A stretch of 11,291 nucleotides of DNA, from positions 1 through 11,291 of the forward strand of contig JAAYKB010000015.1 in the NCBI GenBank assembly GCA_012522615.1, in the 5' to 3' direction. A program made the position numbers and the translations under genes. A model generated the notes under the pieces. The model was given only the letters and a program-made list of their open reading frames with translations. It did not search any database and was not told the DNA's origin. This document shows, one piece after another, positions 1 through 6,464 of this stretch (within the stretch, counting starts at the first letter, position 1; every line of letters begins with the position of its first letter). The DNA comes from Clostridiales bacterium. Its GTDB lineage: Bacteria > Bacillota > Clostridia > Oscillospirales > Acutalibacteraceae.

Positions 1-27
1 ATAAGAATACACCCTGCCGGAAAGGAT

Positions 28-897
28 ATGAAAGCTCGGATGAGAACGACACAGAGGGCGAGACAGCGTTTAAAAGGGCATTGGGCCGAATCGGTCACGG
101 TCGAGTGTATATGTATCACTGCCGGTATGGTAATCCCCATGGCGTCAATCGCCGTTCTGCACCTTATCGGGATAAGCCCCGATTCGGTTGTCCACGCATC
201 CGATATCCGAGGCGGGGGATGGATGTACGCGCTTGTCACCGCGGGGTTCATTGTTTTTGACTGGCTTCTTATATCCCCCTTTTTACTCGGGCGGCTGGCG
301 TTTTACCAACATATCGCCGCGGGCAGGCAGGCGCCGTTTTATATCGTGTTCCGGTTTTTCGGCAGGCGGTATTTCCACGCGCTGCGCTGGAGAATATCGC
401 TGTTTTTACACCGTCTTATCTGCCTTTTCATATGCCTTACCCCCGCCGCGATTGCCGCCGGGCTCTCAAAGGCAATCAGGCATGGGGGCAGCCCCTCTTC
501 GACCGACGACGTTATATTATTGCTGTGTACCCTTTGCGGTTTTTTTCTTTTTGTCGCCGGAATAATCGTATGCGAAATACTTATGATGCGGAGACTGGCC
601 GCCGCATACCTGCTGATTGAAAGCCCGGACGGCAGCTATCCGAAGCGCCTGTTTAAGGCTTCTGCCGCCAAGATGCGGGGGCATATTATCGAGACCTTTC
701 AGCTTGTCACGGGCTTCGGCGGATGGTTTGCCGCATGCCTGTTTATAATCCCTTATTTTTATGTCATGCCGCTTTTTCTGACCACCAGAGCCCTTGCCGT
801 CGCAGGGTTTGCCCGGAAAAACTCGCGGTTAGAGCGCAGCCGTACAAAAAAACGGAGCGTTGACACACAGGCGACGGTCGAGATACCTTTAAGATGA
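28..897 (+). CDS. Multi-pass membrane protein, DUF975-like
   Basis: A 289-residue integral membrane protein of unknown function. Hydrophobic segments lie near residues 27-48, 67-90, 122-146, 161-187 and 225-258, the last long enough to cross twice. The N-terminus (basic, then LKGHWAESV near 15-23) and the C-terminal block (a KASAAKMRGH stretch near 210, GGWF near 231, then IPYFYVMPL near 241) resemble the layout of DUF975 membrane proteins, which often begin with an LKGNW-like motif and end in a similar GW...PY block. This is a resemblance judged by eye, not a database match. The tail after residue 262 is basic and polar, so probably cytoplasmic. The start is uncertain: ATG 28 has AAAGGA only one base upstream, while ATG 40 lies 13 bases from it; both give nearly the same protein. 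It is followed by a hairpin at 904-937 and appears to be the last gene of its unit. The real coding frame is supported by the continuous hydrophobic pattern. Confidence 0.72.
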   Translation: MKARMRTTQRARQRLKGHWAESVTVECICITAGMVIPMASIAVLHLIGISPDSVVHASDIRGGGWMYALVTAGFIVFDWLLISPFLLGRLAFYQHIAAGRQAPFYIVFRFFGRRYFHALRWRISLFLHRLICLFICLTPAAIAAGLSKAIRHGGSPSSTDDVILLLCTLCGFFLFVAGIIVCEILMMRRLAAAYLLIESPDGSYPKRLFKASAAKMRGHIIETFQLVTGFGGWFAACLFIIPYFYVMPLFLTTRALAVAGFARKNSRLERSRTKKRSVDTQATVEIPLR

Positions 898-903
898 TTT
901 ATC

Positions 904-942
904 GAACCTGTCCAGAGCCAAGTTTAGGGACAGGTTCATTTT
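904..942 (+). terminator. Hairpin after the membrane protein gene, probable terminator
   Basis: A perfect 10-bp inverted repeat, GAACCTGTCC at 904-913 and GGACAGGTTC at 928-937, with a 14-base loop, begins seven bases after the stop codon. It is followed by ATTTTA, a weak U-tract. The position argues for an intrinsic terminator, though the short U-run suggests incomplete termination. Confidence 0.65.
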
Positions 943-950
943 ATGCTCGG

Positions 951-977
951 ACATAATTCCATATATCACATATGATA
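951..977 (+). promoter_or_regulatory. Candidate sigma-K-like promoter of the miniprotein
   Basis: CATATGATA at 969-977 fits the mother-cell sporulation sigma-K -10 pattern CATAnnnTA, and AC at 951-952 sits exactly 16 bases upstream, as in the AC-N16-17 form of the Bacillus consensus. Transcription would start near 984, about 25 bases before the ATG at 1009. A sigma-A reading is also possible (CGGACA at 948-953, 17 bases, TATGAT at 971-976), with a poor -35. Few bases are fixed in the sigma-K pattern, so a chance match is possible. Confidence 0.35.
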
Positions 978-1008
978 GTATTGAGCCAAGTATAAGAAGG
1001 GTAGCTGT

Positions 1009-1089
1009 ATGGGAAGAGGCCGTGAAGACTTTGATTGCTCAATCTTATTATTCATCATCATAATTATCCTGCTTTTATTTGAGGATTAA
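1009..1089 (+). CDS. 26-residue hydrophobic miniprotein
   Basis: A short reading frame encoding 26 residues: a charged N-terminus (MGRGREDFDC), an uninterrupted aliphatic stretch SILLFIIIIILLLF at 11-24, and an acidic end (ED). It would form one membrane helix with a single cysteine at residue 10 just before it. AGAAGGG at 995-1001 lies seven bases before ATG, an ideal ribosome binding site. A candidate promoter lies upstream and a very strong terminator starts 19 bases after the stop, so the gene is monocistronic. Very short glycine-rich or charged single-helix proteins are common in spore-forming Firmicutes (the YjcZ-type sporulation peptides are one example), but this one lacks the glycine/cysteine pattern of YjcZ and I do not recognise its family. 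Function unknown; a membrane-anchored regulatory or sporulation peptide is inference. Confidence 0.6.
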   Translation: MGRGREDFDCSILLFIIIIILLLFED

Positions 1090-1107
1090 ATCCTTTGTTG
1101 TTTGTAT

Positions 1108-1144
1108 AAAAATCAGGACGACCCGGAGGCCGTCCTGATTTTTA
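1108..1144. terminator. Strong bidirectional intrinsic terminator
   Basis: A perfect 13-bp stem pairs AAAAATCAGGACG (1108-1120) with CGTCCTGATTTTT (1131-1143). Allowing one A-C mismatch, two more G-C pairs close on a CGGA loop. The A-tract and T-tract on either side make it functional in both directions. It ends transcription from the 26-residue gene and insulates the ferredoxin-hcp promoter just downstream. Confidence 0.9.
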
Positions 1145-1150
1145 TATATC

Positions 1151-1192
1151 GTTGCATATGCAACATACTTATAGGTATTTTTATACTATACT
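1151..1192 (+). promoter_or_regulatory. Palindromic operator and -10 box of the ferredoxin-hcp unit
   Basis: GTTGCATATGCAAC at 1151-1164 is a perfect 14-bp palindrome with 5-4-5 half-site spacing, the architecture of CRP/FNR-family sites. A TATACT -10 hexamer lies at 1187-1192 (a second, overlapping one at 1182-1187) and no good -35 hexamer is present. With a start near 1199, the palindrome centre falls at about -41.5, the class II activator position. In Clostridia, hcp genes are known targets of the CRP/FNR-family regulator HcpR, which makes that regulator the best guess. The palindrome is seen; the regulator identity is inference. Confidence 0.55.
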
Positions 1193-1227
1193 TAGCTCAT
1201 CCTAATACGGCAGAAAGGAAGATTAAT

Positions 1228-1416
1228 ATGAAAGCATTTATAGACCGTTCGGGGTGCATCGGCTGCGGATTGTGTGCCGAAACCTGTCCACAGGTGTTCC
1301 GCATGGGCGACGACGGGCTTGCCGAGGTTTACAACGAGGTGGAGGACGAGTTTGCGTATGCTGCCGAGGAGGCACGGATTAACTGTCCGGTGTCTGTAAT
1401 AACAATCGAGGAATAA
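1228..1416 (+). CDS. Small single-cluster [4Fe-4S] ferredoxin
   Basis: A 62-residue ferredoxin, cytoplasmic electron carrier. The motif CIGCGLCAETCP puts cysteines at residues 10, 13, 16 and 20, and C53 followed by proline (NCPVSVI) completes the set. This is the monocluster pattern of Desulfovibrio gigas and Thermotoga-type ferredoxins: C10, C13, C16 and C53 are predicted cluster ligands. C20 corresponds to the residue that in those proteins can form a disulfide, but here the partner cysteine near position 42 is missing. The acidic middle (NEVEDEF) suits docking to a basic partner. Start chosen at ATG 1228, with GAAAGGAAG ending six bases upstream; the frame stays open upstream to a TTG at 1102, but that extension would translate the terminator arm and promoter region. 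Its stop is 24 bases before the hcp ATG, so the two are co-transcribed and the ferredoxin is the likely electron donor to Hcp. Confidence 0.93.
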   Translation: MKAFIDRSGCIGCGLCAETCPQVFRMGDDGLAEVYNEVEDEFAYAAEEARINCPVSVITIEE

Positions 1417-1440
1417 AATAGCCTTACGGAGGGATTCGTG

Positions 1441-3006
1441 ATGTCAATGTTTTGTTTTCAATGCGAGCAGACCGTGGGATGCCGGGGCTGCACGGGAAGG
1501 GCAGGCGTCTGCGGGAAGCAGGCCGACACTTCAAATCTTCAGGACGCGCTGACGGGCGCGCTGGTGGGTCTTGCCCGTGCCGTTGAGGGAAAACAGCCGT
1601 CCGCACAGACAATCTGCGCCATGCTCGAGGGGCTTTTTATTACAATCACCAATGTCAACTTCGACAACGATTCAATCCAAAGGCATATCGGGAAGGTCCA
1701 CAAGGAAAAGGCGTTATATAACCGGGACGCTGCTGACCATGACATGCAGCTTCTCTGGAACGATGACGAGGATATACGCTCGCTTAAATCCCTGATACTG
1801 TTCGGTCTGCGCGGCATGGCGGCATATGCCTACCACGCCCTGATGCTGGGTTATACCGACGATGAAGTAAACGCCTTTTTCCCAAAGGGGATGAAGGCAA
1901 TCGGCGATGAGCTCGGCACGGATGAACTGCTCTCCCTCGTAATGGAGACCGGCAGGGTCAACCTGAAATGCATGGAACTGCTTGACAGGGCGAACACAGA
2001 GACTTATGGTACGCCCGTGCCGACCACCGTCCCGCTTACCGTTGAAAAAGGCCCGTTTATCGTCGTCAGCGGCCACGACCTGCGCGATCTGCAGCTTCTT
2101 CTGGAGCAGACAAAAGACAGGGGAATAAAGGTATATACCCATGGCGAGATGCTTCCCGCGCATGCCTATCCAAAGCTCAAGGCCTATCCCCACTTAAAGG
2201 GCAATTTCGGCACCGCATGGCAGAACCAGCAAAAAGAGTTCCACAACATCCCCGCTCCGGTTCTGTTCACCACAAACTGCCTGATGCCCGTCAAGGACAG
2301 CTACCGCGACCGCATCTTCACAACCGAGGTTGTGTCGTACCCGGGGATGATACATATTGACGAAAAAGACGGCAGTAAGGATTTTACGTCGGTAATTGAA
2401 AAGGCTCTCGAACTGGGCGGCTATCCCGACGACCACGCTATGACCGGAATCAACGGCGGCGTACAGGTCACCACCGGCTTCGGCCACGGCACCGTGCTTT
2501 CGGTCGCGGACAAGGTTATCGAGGCAGTTAAAAACCGGGATATCCGGCACTTTTTCCTTGTCGGCGGCTGTGACGGGGCAAAGCCGGGACGCAACTATTA
2601 CACCGAATTCGTAAAGCAGACCCCGGCCGACAGCGTTATACTCACCTTGGCATGCGGGAAATACCGCTTCAACGACCTCAATCTCGGCGATATTGGGGGG
2701 TTGCCGCGCATTATGGATATGGGACAGTGCAACGACGCCTACAGTGCGATACGTGTCGCGCTTGCGCTTTCGGACGCGTTCGGCTGCGACGTCAACCGGC
2801 TTCCGCTTACCCTTGTGCTGTCGTGGTACGAGCAGAAGGCAGTCTGTATCCTGCTGACCCTACTCTCCCTCGGTATCAAAAATATCTACCTCGGGCCTAC
2901 CCTGCCCGCCTTTGTTTCCCCCAACGTACTAAAATATCTTGTCGATAATTTCGGCGTTTCGCCCATCTCCACCCCCGAGGAGGATTTGAAAAAAATATCA
3001 GGGTAG
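1441..3006 (+). CDS. hcp: Hybrid-cluster protein (hydroxylamine reductase / NO reductase)
   Basis: A 521-residue Hcp, a cytoplasmic iron-sulfur protein of nitrosative and oxidative stress. The family reduces hydroxylamine to ammonia in vitro and NO to N2O in E. coli. The N-terminal cubane ligands are C5, C8, C17 and C24 (CX2CX8CX6C), close to the class I spacing of strict anaerobes; C14 is an extra cysteine. All hybrid-cluster ligands are visible: H212 (SGHDLRD), E236 (THGEM), C280 (TTNCL), C377 (GGCDG, the persulfide position), C405 (LACGKYRF), C430 (GQCNDA) and E464 (WYEQKA), with K466 nearby. The protein therefore looks intact and active, slightly shorter than the usual 530-550. The ATG at 1441 has GGAGGG seven bases upstream; the GTG at 1438 is too close and ATG 1447 too far. 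It follows the ferredoxin gene directly and probably takes electrons from it, in place of the Hcr reductase used by enterobacteria. Confidence 0.97.
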   Translation: MSMFCFQCEQTVGCRGCTGRAGVCGKQADTSNLQDALTGALVGLARAVEGKQPSAQTICAMLEGLFITITNVNFDNDSIQRHIGKVHKEKALYNRDAADHDMQLLWNDDEDIRSLKSLILFGLRGMAAYAYHALMLGYTDDEVNAFFPKGMKAIGDELGTDELLSLVMETGRVNLKCMELLDRANTETYGTPVPTTVPLTVEKGPFIVVSGHDLRDLQLLLEQTKDRGIKVYTHGEMLPAHAYPKLKAYPHLKGNFGTAWQNQQKEFHNIPAPVLFTTNCLMPVKDSYRDRIFTTEVVSYPGMIHIDEKDGSKDFTSVIEKALELGGYPDDHAMTGINGGVQVTTGFGHGTVLSVADKVIEAVKNRDIRHFFLVGGCDGAKPGRNYYTEFVKQTPADSVILTLACGKYRFNDLNLGDIGGLPRIMDMGQCNDAYSAIRVALALSDAFGCDVNRLPLTLVLSWYEQKAVCILLTLLSLGIKNIYLGPTLPAFVSPNVLKYLVDNFGVSPISTPEEDLKKISG

Positions 3007-3032
3007 CGTTATTAATGTTTTCATCCATACAA

Positions 3033-3069
3033 AAAAGGCCGGAGAAACCAACCGTTTCCCCGGCCTTTT
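3033..3069. terminator. Bidirectional terminator between hcp and leuB
   Basis: AAAAGGCCGG (3033-3042) pairs with CCGGCCTTTT (3060-3069); after one A-C mismatch the stem continues with GAAAC/GTTTC, closing on a six-base loop. The flanking A and T tracts serve both the rightward hcp and the leftward leuB transcripts. A second small perfect hairpin, AGGGG-CATA-CCCCT at 3101-3114, sits between this and the leuB stop but lacks a T-run. Confidence 0.9.
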
Positions 3070-3123
3070 AGTTGCCTTTTGAGACTGGTTTATGTGTCAA
3101 AGGGGCATACCCCTCAAATAATT

Positions 3124-4200
3124 TTATGCCAGAGCGGCGACAACAGCGTCTCCCATCTCGACGGTGCCGATCTTTTTACAGCCCTCGGTATAGATGTCGG
3201 GTGTGCGCAGGCCGTCTTCCAGCACCCTTTCGACGGCGGCTTCAATCGCGTCGGCGGCGGCGATTTCATCAAACGAGTACCGCAGCATCATGGCGGTCGA
3301 AAGTATGGTGGCAAGCGGGTTGGCAATACCCTTGCCCGCAATATCGGGAGCAGAGCCGTGAATAGGCTCATACAGTCCGCACTTGCCCTCGCCGAGCGAG
3401 GCGGACGCCAGCATGCCTATCGAACCGGCCACCTGCGAGGCCTCGTCCGACAGAATGTCGCCGAATATATTGGAGGCGAGAATCACGTCAAACTGCTTGG
3501 GGTTGCGGACAAGCTGCATGGCAGCGTTGTCTATATAAAGATGGGTCAGCTCGACGTCGGGGTACTCCTTTGCCACCCGAAGAACGGTTTCGCGCCACAG
3601 ACGGGAGGATTCCAAGACGTTTGCCTTGTCGACATTGCACAGCCTGCCGCTCCGCTTGCGGGCGGACTCAAAGGCGACACGGGCTATACGCTCGACTTCC
3701 GGGACGGTGTAATATTCGGTGTCATAGGCAGCCTCAACCCCATCGACCGTTTCGCGTCCGCGCTTTCCGAAGTATATTCCTCCGGTAAGCTCGCGGACCA
3801 CCATTATATCCATGCTGTCCCCGATTATGTCGGGACGGAGGGGGCAGGCGGCCTTCAAGGGGCCGTAAATCTTAGCGGGGCGCAGGTTGGCAAACAGCTT
3901 TAATGCTCCGCGTATGCCCAACAGGCCGGCTTCGGGGCGGAGATTGCCCGGCAGGGTATCCCATTTCCAGCCCCCGACCGCTCCGAGCAGAACCGCGTCG
4001 GACGAAAGGCATCTGTCAACCGTTTCCTGAGGCAGCGGAACCCCCGTCGCGTCAATGGCGCAGCCCCCCATCAAAGCCTCGGTGTATTTGGCGGCAAAGC
4101 CAAACCTTTCCCCGGCTTTGTCAAGAACCTTTATTGCCTCGGCGACAATTTCAGGTCCGATTCCGTCCCCGCGGAGCAAGGTGATTTTGTAAGATTTCAT
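3124..4200 (-). CDS. leuB: 3-isopropylmalate dehydrogenase
   Basis: A 358-residue LeuB, which oxidises and decarboxylates 3-isopropylmalate with NAD+ to 2-oxoisocaproate, the third leucine-specific step, in the cytoplasm as a homodimer. The N-terminal LLRGDGIGPEI (8-18) is the family start. Substrate and metal residues are seen in the RPEAGLLGIRGALKLFANLRP region (88-108), Y143 in GGIYFGKRG, K192 in VDKANVL, D224 in YIDNAAMQL, and D248/D252 in IFGDILSDEASQ. The NAD loop GLYEPIHGSAPDIAGKGIANP (275-295) is complete. Length is the usual one. GAGGAG at 4207-4212 lies six bases before ATG 4198-4200. It lies 85 bases downstream of leuA on the same strand, and is presumably governed by the same T-box leader. 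leuC and leuD, encoding the isomerase that links LeuA to LeuB, are not adjacent. Confidence 0.97.
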   Translation of the reverse strand: MKSYKITLLRGDGIGPEIVAEAIKVLDKAGERFGFAAKYTEALMGGCAIDATGVPLPQETVDRCLSSDAVLLGAVGGWKWDTLPGNLRPEAGLLGIRGALKLFANLRPAKIYGPLKAACPLRPDIIGDSMDIMVVRELTGGIYFGKRGRETVDGVEAAYDTEYYTVPEVERIARVAFESARKRSGRLCNVDKANVLESSRLWRETVLRVAKEYPDVELTHLYIDNAAMQLVRNPKQFDVILASNIFGDILSDEASQVAGSIGMLASASLGEGKCGLYEPIHGSAPDIAGKGIANPLATILSTAMMLRYSFDEIAAADAIEAAVERVLEDGLRTPDIYTEGCKKIGTVEMGDAVVAALA

Positions 4201-4245
4201 ATTATACTCCTCTATATATGCATACTTTGCAGATTAATTATACCC

Positions 4246-4287
4246 TGTAATTTTACAAACGGCCGCTTTATTTGTCAACCGCCGTTT
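4246..4287. repeat. Inverted repeats in the leuA-leuB gap
   Basis: Two small inverted repeats lie here. AAACGGC at 4257-4263 and GCCGTTT at 4281-4287 form a 7-bp stem that overlaps the leuA stop codon, and TGTAA-TT-TTACA occupies 4246-4257. Neither is followed by a T-run on the minus strand, so they are not clear terminators. They could slow the polymerase or protect the upstream mRNA. Confidence 0.4.
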
Positions 4288-5962
4288 ATGACAGCAGGCT
4301 TCTATTGATGGCGCAGAGCACGCCCTTGATAGACGCCATATTGATGTTGCTTTCTATGCCGACACCGAAAACCGTTTTTCCGTTCGGCGCTTTCAGCTCG
4401 ATATAGGCGATCGCATGGGAATCCGAACCGCTTGAAATGGCGTGCTCATGATAGGATATAAACTCGTAATCCTTGATTCCGACCTGCTTTATCGCCTGGA
4501 AGAAGGCGTCGACAGGGCCGTTGCCGACTCCGTGAATCGCCTTTTCCTCCCCGTCGCATTCAACCGTTCCGTGGAAATGTACCCGGGAGGAATCCCTTCC
4601 GGATTCCTCGAGCATGCTGTGTCCGACAAGTTTGTATTTTTGCGGTATCTCGAGATAGTTTTTGCAGAACACCTGAAACAGCTCGTCGGTTGATATCTCG
4701 CGCCCGACCCTATCACATTCGGCCTTGACCATTGCCCCGAACTCGGGGTGCATCGCCTTGGGCAGGTTGTAGCCGAAGGAGTTCTGCATCACAAACGCCG
4801 CGCCGCCCTTGCCCGACTGGGAGTTTATGCGGATAATAGGCTCGTACTCCCGTCCGATGTCGGCGGGGTCGATCGGAAGATACGGGATTTCCCATTTGTC
4901 TCCGCCCGTACCTTTCATATATTGGACGCCCTTGTTGATGGCGTCCTGATGAGAGCCGGAAAAGGCGGTAAATACAAGGTCTCCGGCATAGGGGTGGCGT
5001 TCATGCACCCGCATCTTTGTGCAGTCTTCGTACATCCTGCGCAGGGCGGGCAGGTTGCTGAAATCCAGCCCGGGGTCAACCCCCTGGGTATACATATTCA
5101 GGCCCATATTTACTATATCGAGATTGCCTGTGCGCTCCCCGTTGCCGAACAGGGTGCCCTCAACCCGCTCGGCGCCCGCAAGGAGAGCCAGCTCGGCTGC
5201 CGCGACGCCTGTTCCCCTGTCGTTGTGGGGATGGATGCTGATTATTGCGCTTTGGCGGTTTGGAAGATGCCGAATAAAATACTCTATCTGGTCGGCATAT
5301 GTGTTCGGGGTGCACATCTCGACCGTGTTGGGAAGATTCAGAATCACCGGATGCTCGGGCGATGCTCCCAATTCCTTCATGACGGCGGCACATATTTCAA
5401 CCGCGTTGTCCATCTCGGTGCCCGAAAAGCTTTCGGGGGAATACTCGATTCTGATATTTGTATCCCCTTTATAGCTGTTCGCCAGCTGGCGTATCAGCCG
5501 TGCGCCTTCAACCGCAATCCGGATGATGCCCGGCATATCCTTTTTGAACACCACCTTGCGCTGGAGGGTGGACGTCGAGTTGTAAAAATGCACGATAACA
5601 TTTTTTGCGCCGCGTATGGCGTCAAAGGTTTTGCGGATAAGATGCTCACGCGCCTGAACCAAAACCTGAATGCAGACGTCGTCCGGAATATGTCCCCCCT
5701 CGATTAGCTCGCGGCAGATTTCATATTCGGTCTCGGACGCCGACGGAAAGCCCACTTCTATCTCCTTAAAGCCCATGTCGCAAAGGGCTTTAAAGTATAT
5801 CAGCTTCTCTTGGAGGTTCATCGGGTCAACCAGCGCCTGATTGCCGTCGCGAAGGTCTACGCTGCACCAGACGGGGGGATTGTCAATCACGCGGTTGGGC
5901 CACTGACGATCAGGCAGATTAATCTGCTGAAACGGAATGTACTTTTTATTTGCGGGTTTCAT
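4286..5962 (-). CDS. leuA: 2-isopropylmalate synthase, LeuA2 type
   Basis: A 558-residue 2-isopropylmalate synthase, which condenses acetyl-CoA with 2-oxoisovalerate in the committed, leucine-inhibited step of leucine synthesis. The opening (KYIPFQQINLPDRQWPN, then PVWCSVDLRDGNQALVDPM) and the length mark the second LeuA form found in Actinobacteria, fungi and many Clostridia, rather than the about 510-residue E. coli form. The catalytic R38-D39 lie in RDGNQ (38-42); metal ligands include D39, H244 and H246 in HPHND (244-248) and the GNGERTGN motif (273-280). Residues after about 430 form the regulatory domain with GVGNGPVDAFFQAI (478-491) and VGIESNI (534-540), so leucine feedback is expected. 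AAGGAGG at 5970-5976 lies seven bases before the ATG. It is the first gene behind the T-box leader and is followed by leuB. Confidence 0.97.
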   Translation of the reverse strand: MKPANKKYIPFQQINLPDRQWPNRVIDNPPVWCSVDLRDGNQALVDPMNLQEKLIYFKALCDMGFKEIEVGFPSASETEYEICRELIEGGHIPDDVCIQVLVQAREHLIRKTFDAIRGAKNVIVHFYNSTSTLQRKVVFKKDMPGIIRIAVEGARLIRQLANSYKGDTNIRIEYSPESFSGTEMDNAVEICAAVMKELGASPEHPVILNLPNTVEMCTPNTYADQIEYFIRHLPNRQSAIISIHPHNDRGTGVAAAELALLAGAERVEGTLFGNGERTGNLDIVNMGLNMYTQGVDPGLDFSNLPALRRMYEDCTKMRVHERHPYAGDLVFTAFSGSHQDAINKGVQYMKGTGGDKWEIPYLPIDPADIGREYEPIIRINSQSGKGGAAFVMQNSFGYNLPKAMHPEFGAMVKAECDRVGREISTDELFQVFCKNYLEIPQKYKLVGHSMLEESGRDSSRVHFHGTVECDGEEKAIHGVGNGPVDAFFQAIKQVGIKDYEFISYHEHAISSGSDSHAIAYIELKAPNGKTVFGVGIESNINMASIKGVLCAINRSLLS

Positions 5963-5978
5963 TCGGAAACCTCCTTAT

Positions 5979-6015
5979 AAAAAAATAAGCACTCGCCCCG
6001 GCAAGGGACGAATGC
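5979..6015 (-). terminator. Conditional terminator of the T-box leader
   Basis: On the minus strand GCATTCGTCCC (6015-6005) pairs with GGGGCGAGTGC (5999-5989), 11 bp with two G-U wobbles and a five-base loop. TTA and a run of seven T residues follow (5985-5979), ending just before the leuA ribosome binding site. Its 5' arm is shared with the antiterminator. Confidence 0.92.
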
Positions 6016-6245
6016 GTAACGCACCGTGGTACCACCCTAATTCGGACGCTTTCGCGTCCCTTAGCAAGCCTCGCGCCCAAAGGACGTTAAGGCTCCGACC
6101 GATAACGCGGTCACGCGTCCAGCCCTGATGATTACGGGCGGGCGACTCCGGGATGAGCTATACACACAGGCTTTGACGCCGACTCGCACCGACCGCCGAC
6201 TCTCTTTGCACAAAATACCCGTGTCTTATTCCCTTCTCAGTCTTT
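5979..6245 (-). ncRNA. T-box leader, tRNA-Leu sensing (specifier CTC)
   Basis: A cis-acting riboregulator about 265 nt long, transcribed leftward before leuA. Stem I is bounded by GACACGGG (6225-6218) and CCCGGAGTC (6152-6144). Above its base lie the AGAGAG motif (6206-6201) and the GGTGCGAG element, and the specifier loop carries CTC at 6157-6155 followed by A, the leucine codon read by anticodon GAG. Stem III is GGACGC-GAAA-GCGTCC near 6059-6044. The conserved T-box AGGGTGGTACCACGG spans 6038-6024; its UGGU bulge suits the ACCA end of tRNA-Leu with discriminator A. CGAAT just before it can pair with ATTCG at 6013-6009 to close the antiterminator. The same ATTCG is part of the terminator's 5' arm, so the two folds exclude each other. 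Uncharged tRNA-Leu should therefore permit leuA-leuB transcription. Confidence 0.95.
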
Positions 6246-6251
6246 ATGACA

Positions 6252-6280
6252 ATTATATGCATGGCGATTGCCCTTGTCAA
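6252..6280 (-). promoter_or_regulatory. Consensus sigma-A promoter of the leu T-box unit
   Basis: Reading leftward, TTGACA (6280-6275) and TATAAT (6257-6252) are both perfect hexamers with an exact 17-base spacer. Transcription should begin near 6245, about 20 bases before T-box stem I. Such a strong promoter is expected where control is exerted afterwards by attenuation. Confidence 0.93.
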
Positions 6281-6322
6281 GTGCTTTTAAATAATTGTTT
6301 TTTCTTGTATCATTTTCATTTT

Positions 6323-6350
6323 TTGACAACAGACCGGCACCATATATAGT
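6323..6350 (+). promoter_or_regulatory. Distal sigma-A promoter of the liv operon (candidate)
   Basis: TTGACA at 6323-6328 and TATAGT at 6345-6350 are separated by 16 bases. It would start near 6357 and give a 200-base 5' leader before livJ. A closer promoter at 6477-6505 fits better, so this one may be secondary. Confidence 0.45.
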
Positions 6351-6464
6351 TTTATATAATTTTTTGTTTGTCCTGTATTATATGCAGCAATAGCTTGATT
6401 TTTTTGAAAACCTTCTTCAAAGCAGTGTGCGTTTAAGACTATACACCCGCATTCAACATTATTC

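Noticed and set aside
915..991. 9-bp direct repeat GAGCCAAGT at 915-923 and 983-991
   Set aside because: Only two short copies, one in a hairpin loop and one before a ribosome site; likely chance.
1102..1227. In-frame TTG-started extension of the ferredoxin by 42 residues
   Set aside because: It would translate the terminator 3' arm, the palindrome and the -10 region; ATG 1228 has a proper ribosome site and gives the normal ferredoxin length.
3079..3903. 274-codon open frame on the plus strand
   Set aside because: It lies fully antisense to leuB, which has all family motifs; no ribosome site or recognisable protein.
4748..5707. 319-codon open frame on the plus strand
   Set aside because: Antisense shadow of leuA, caused by codon bias; the translation has no recognisable domains.
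6128..6349. 73-codon open frame on the plus strand
   Set aside because: It lies across the T-box leader and leu promoter, whose structural elements explain the sequence.
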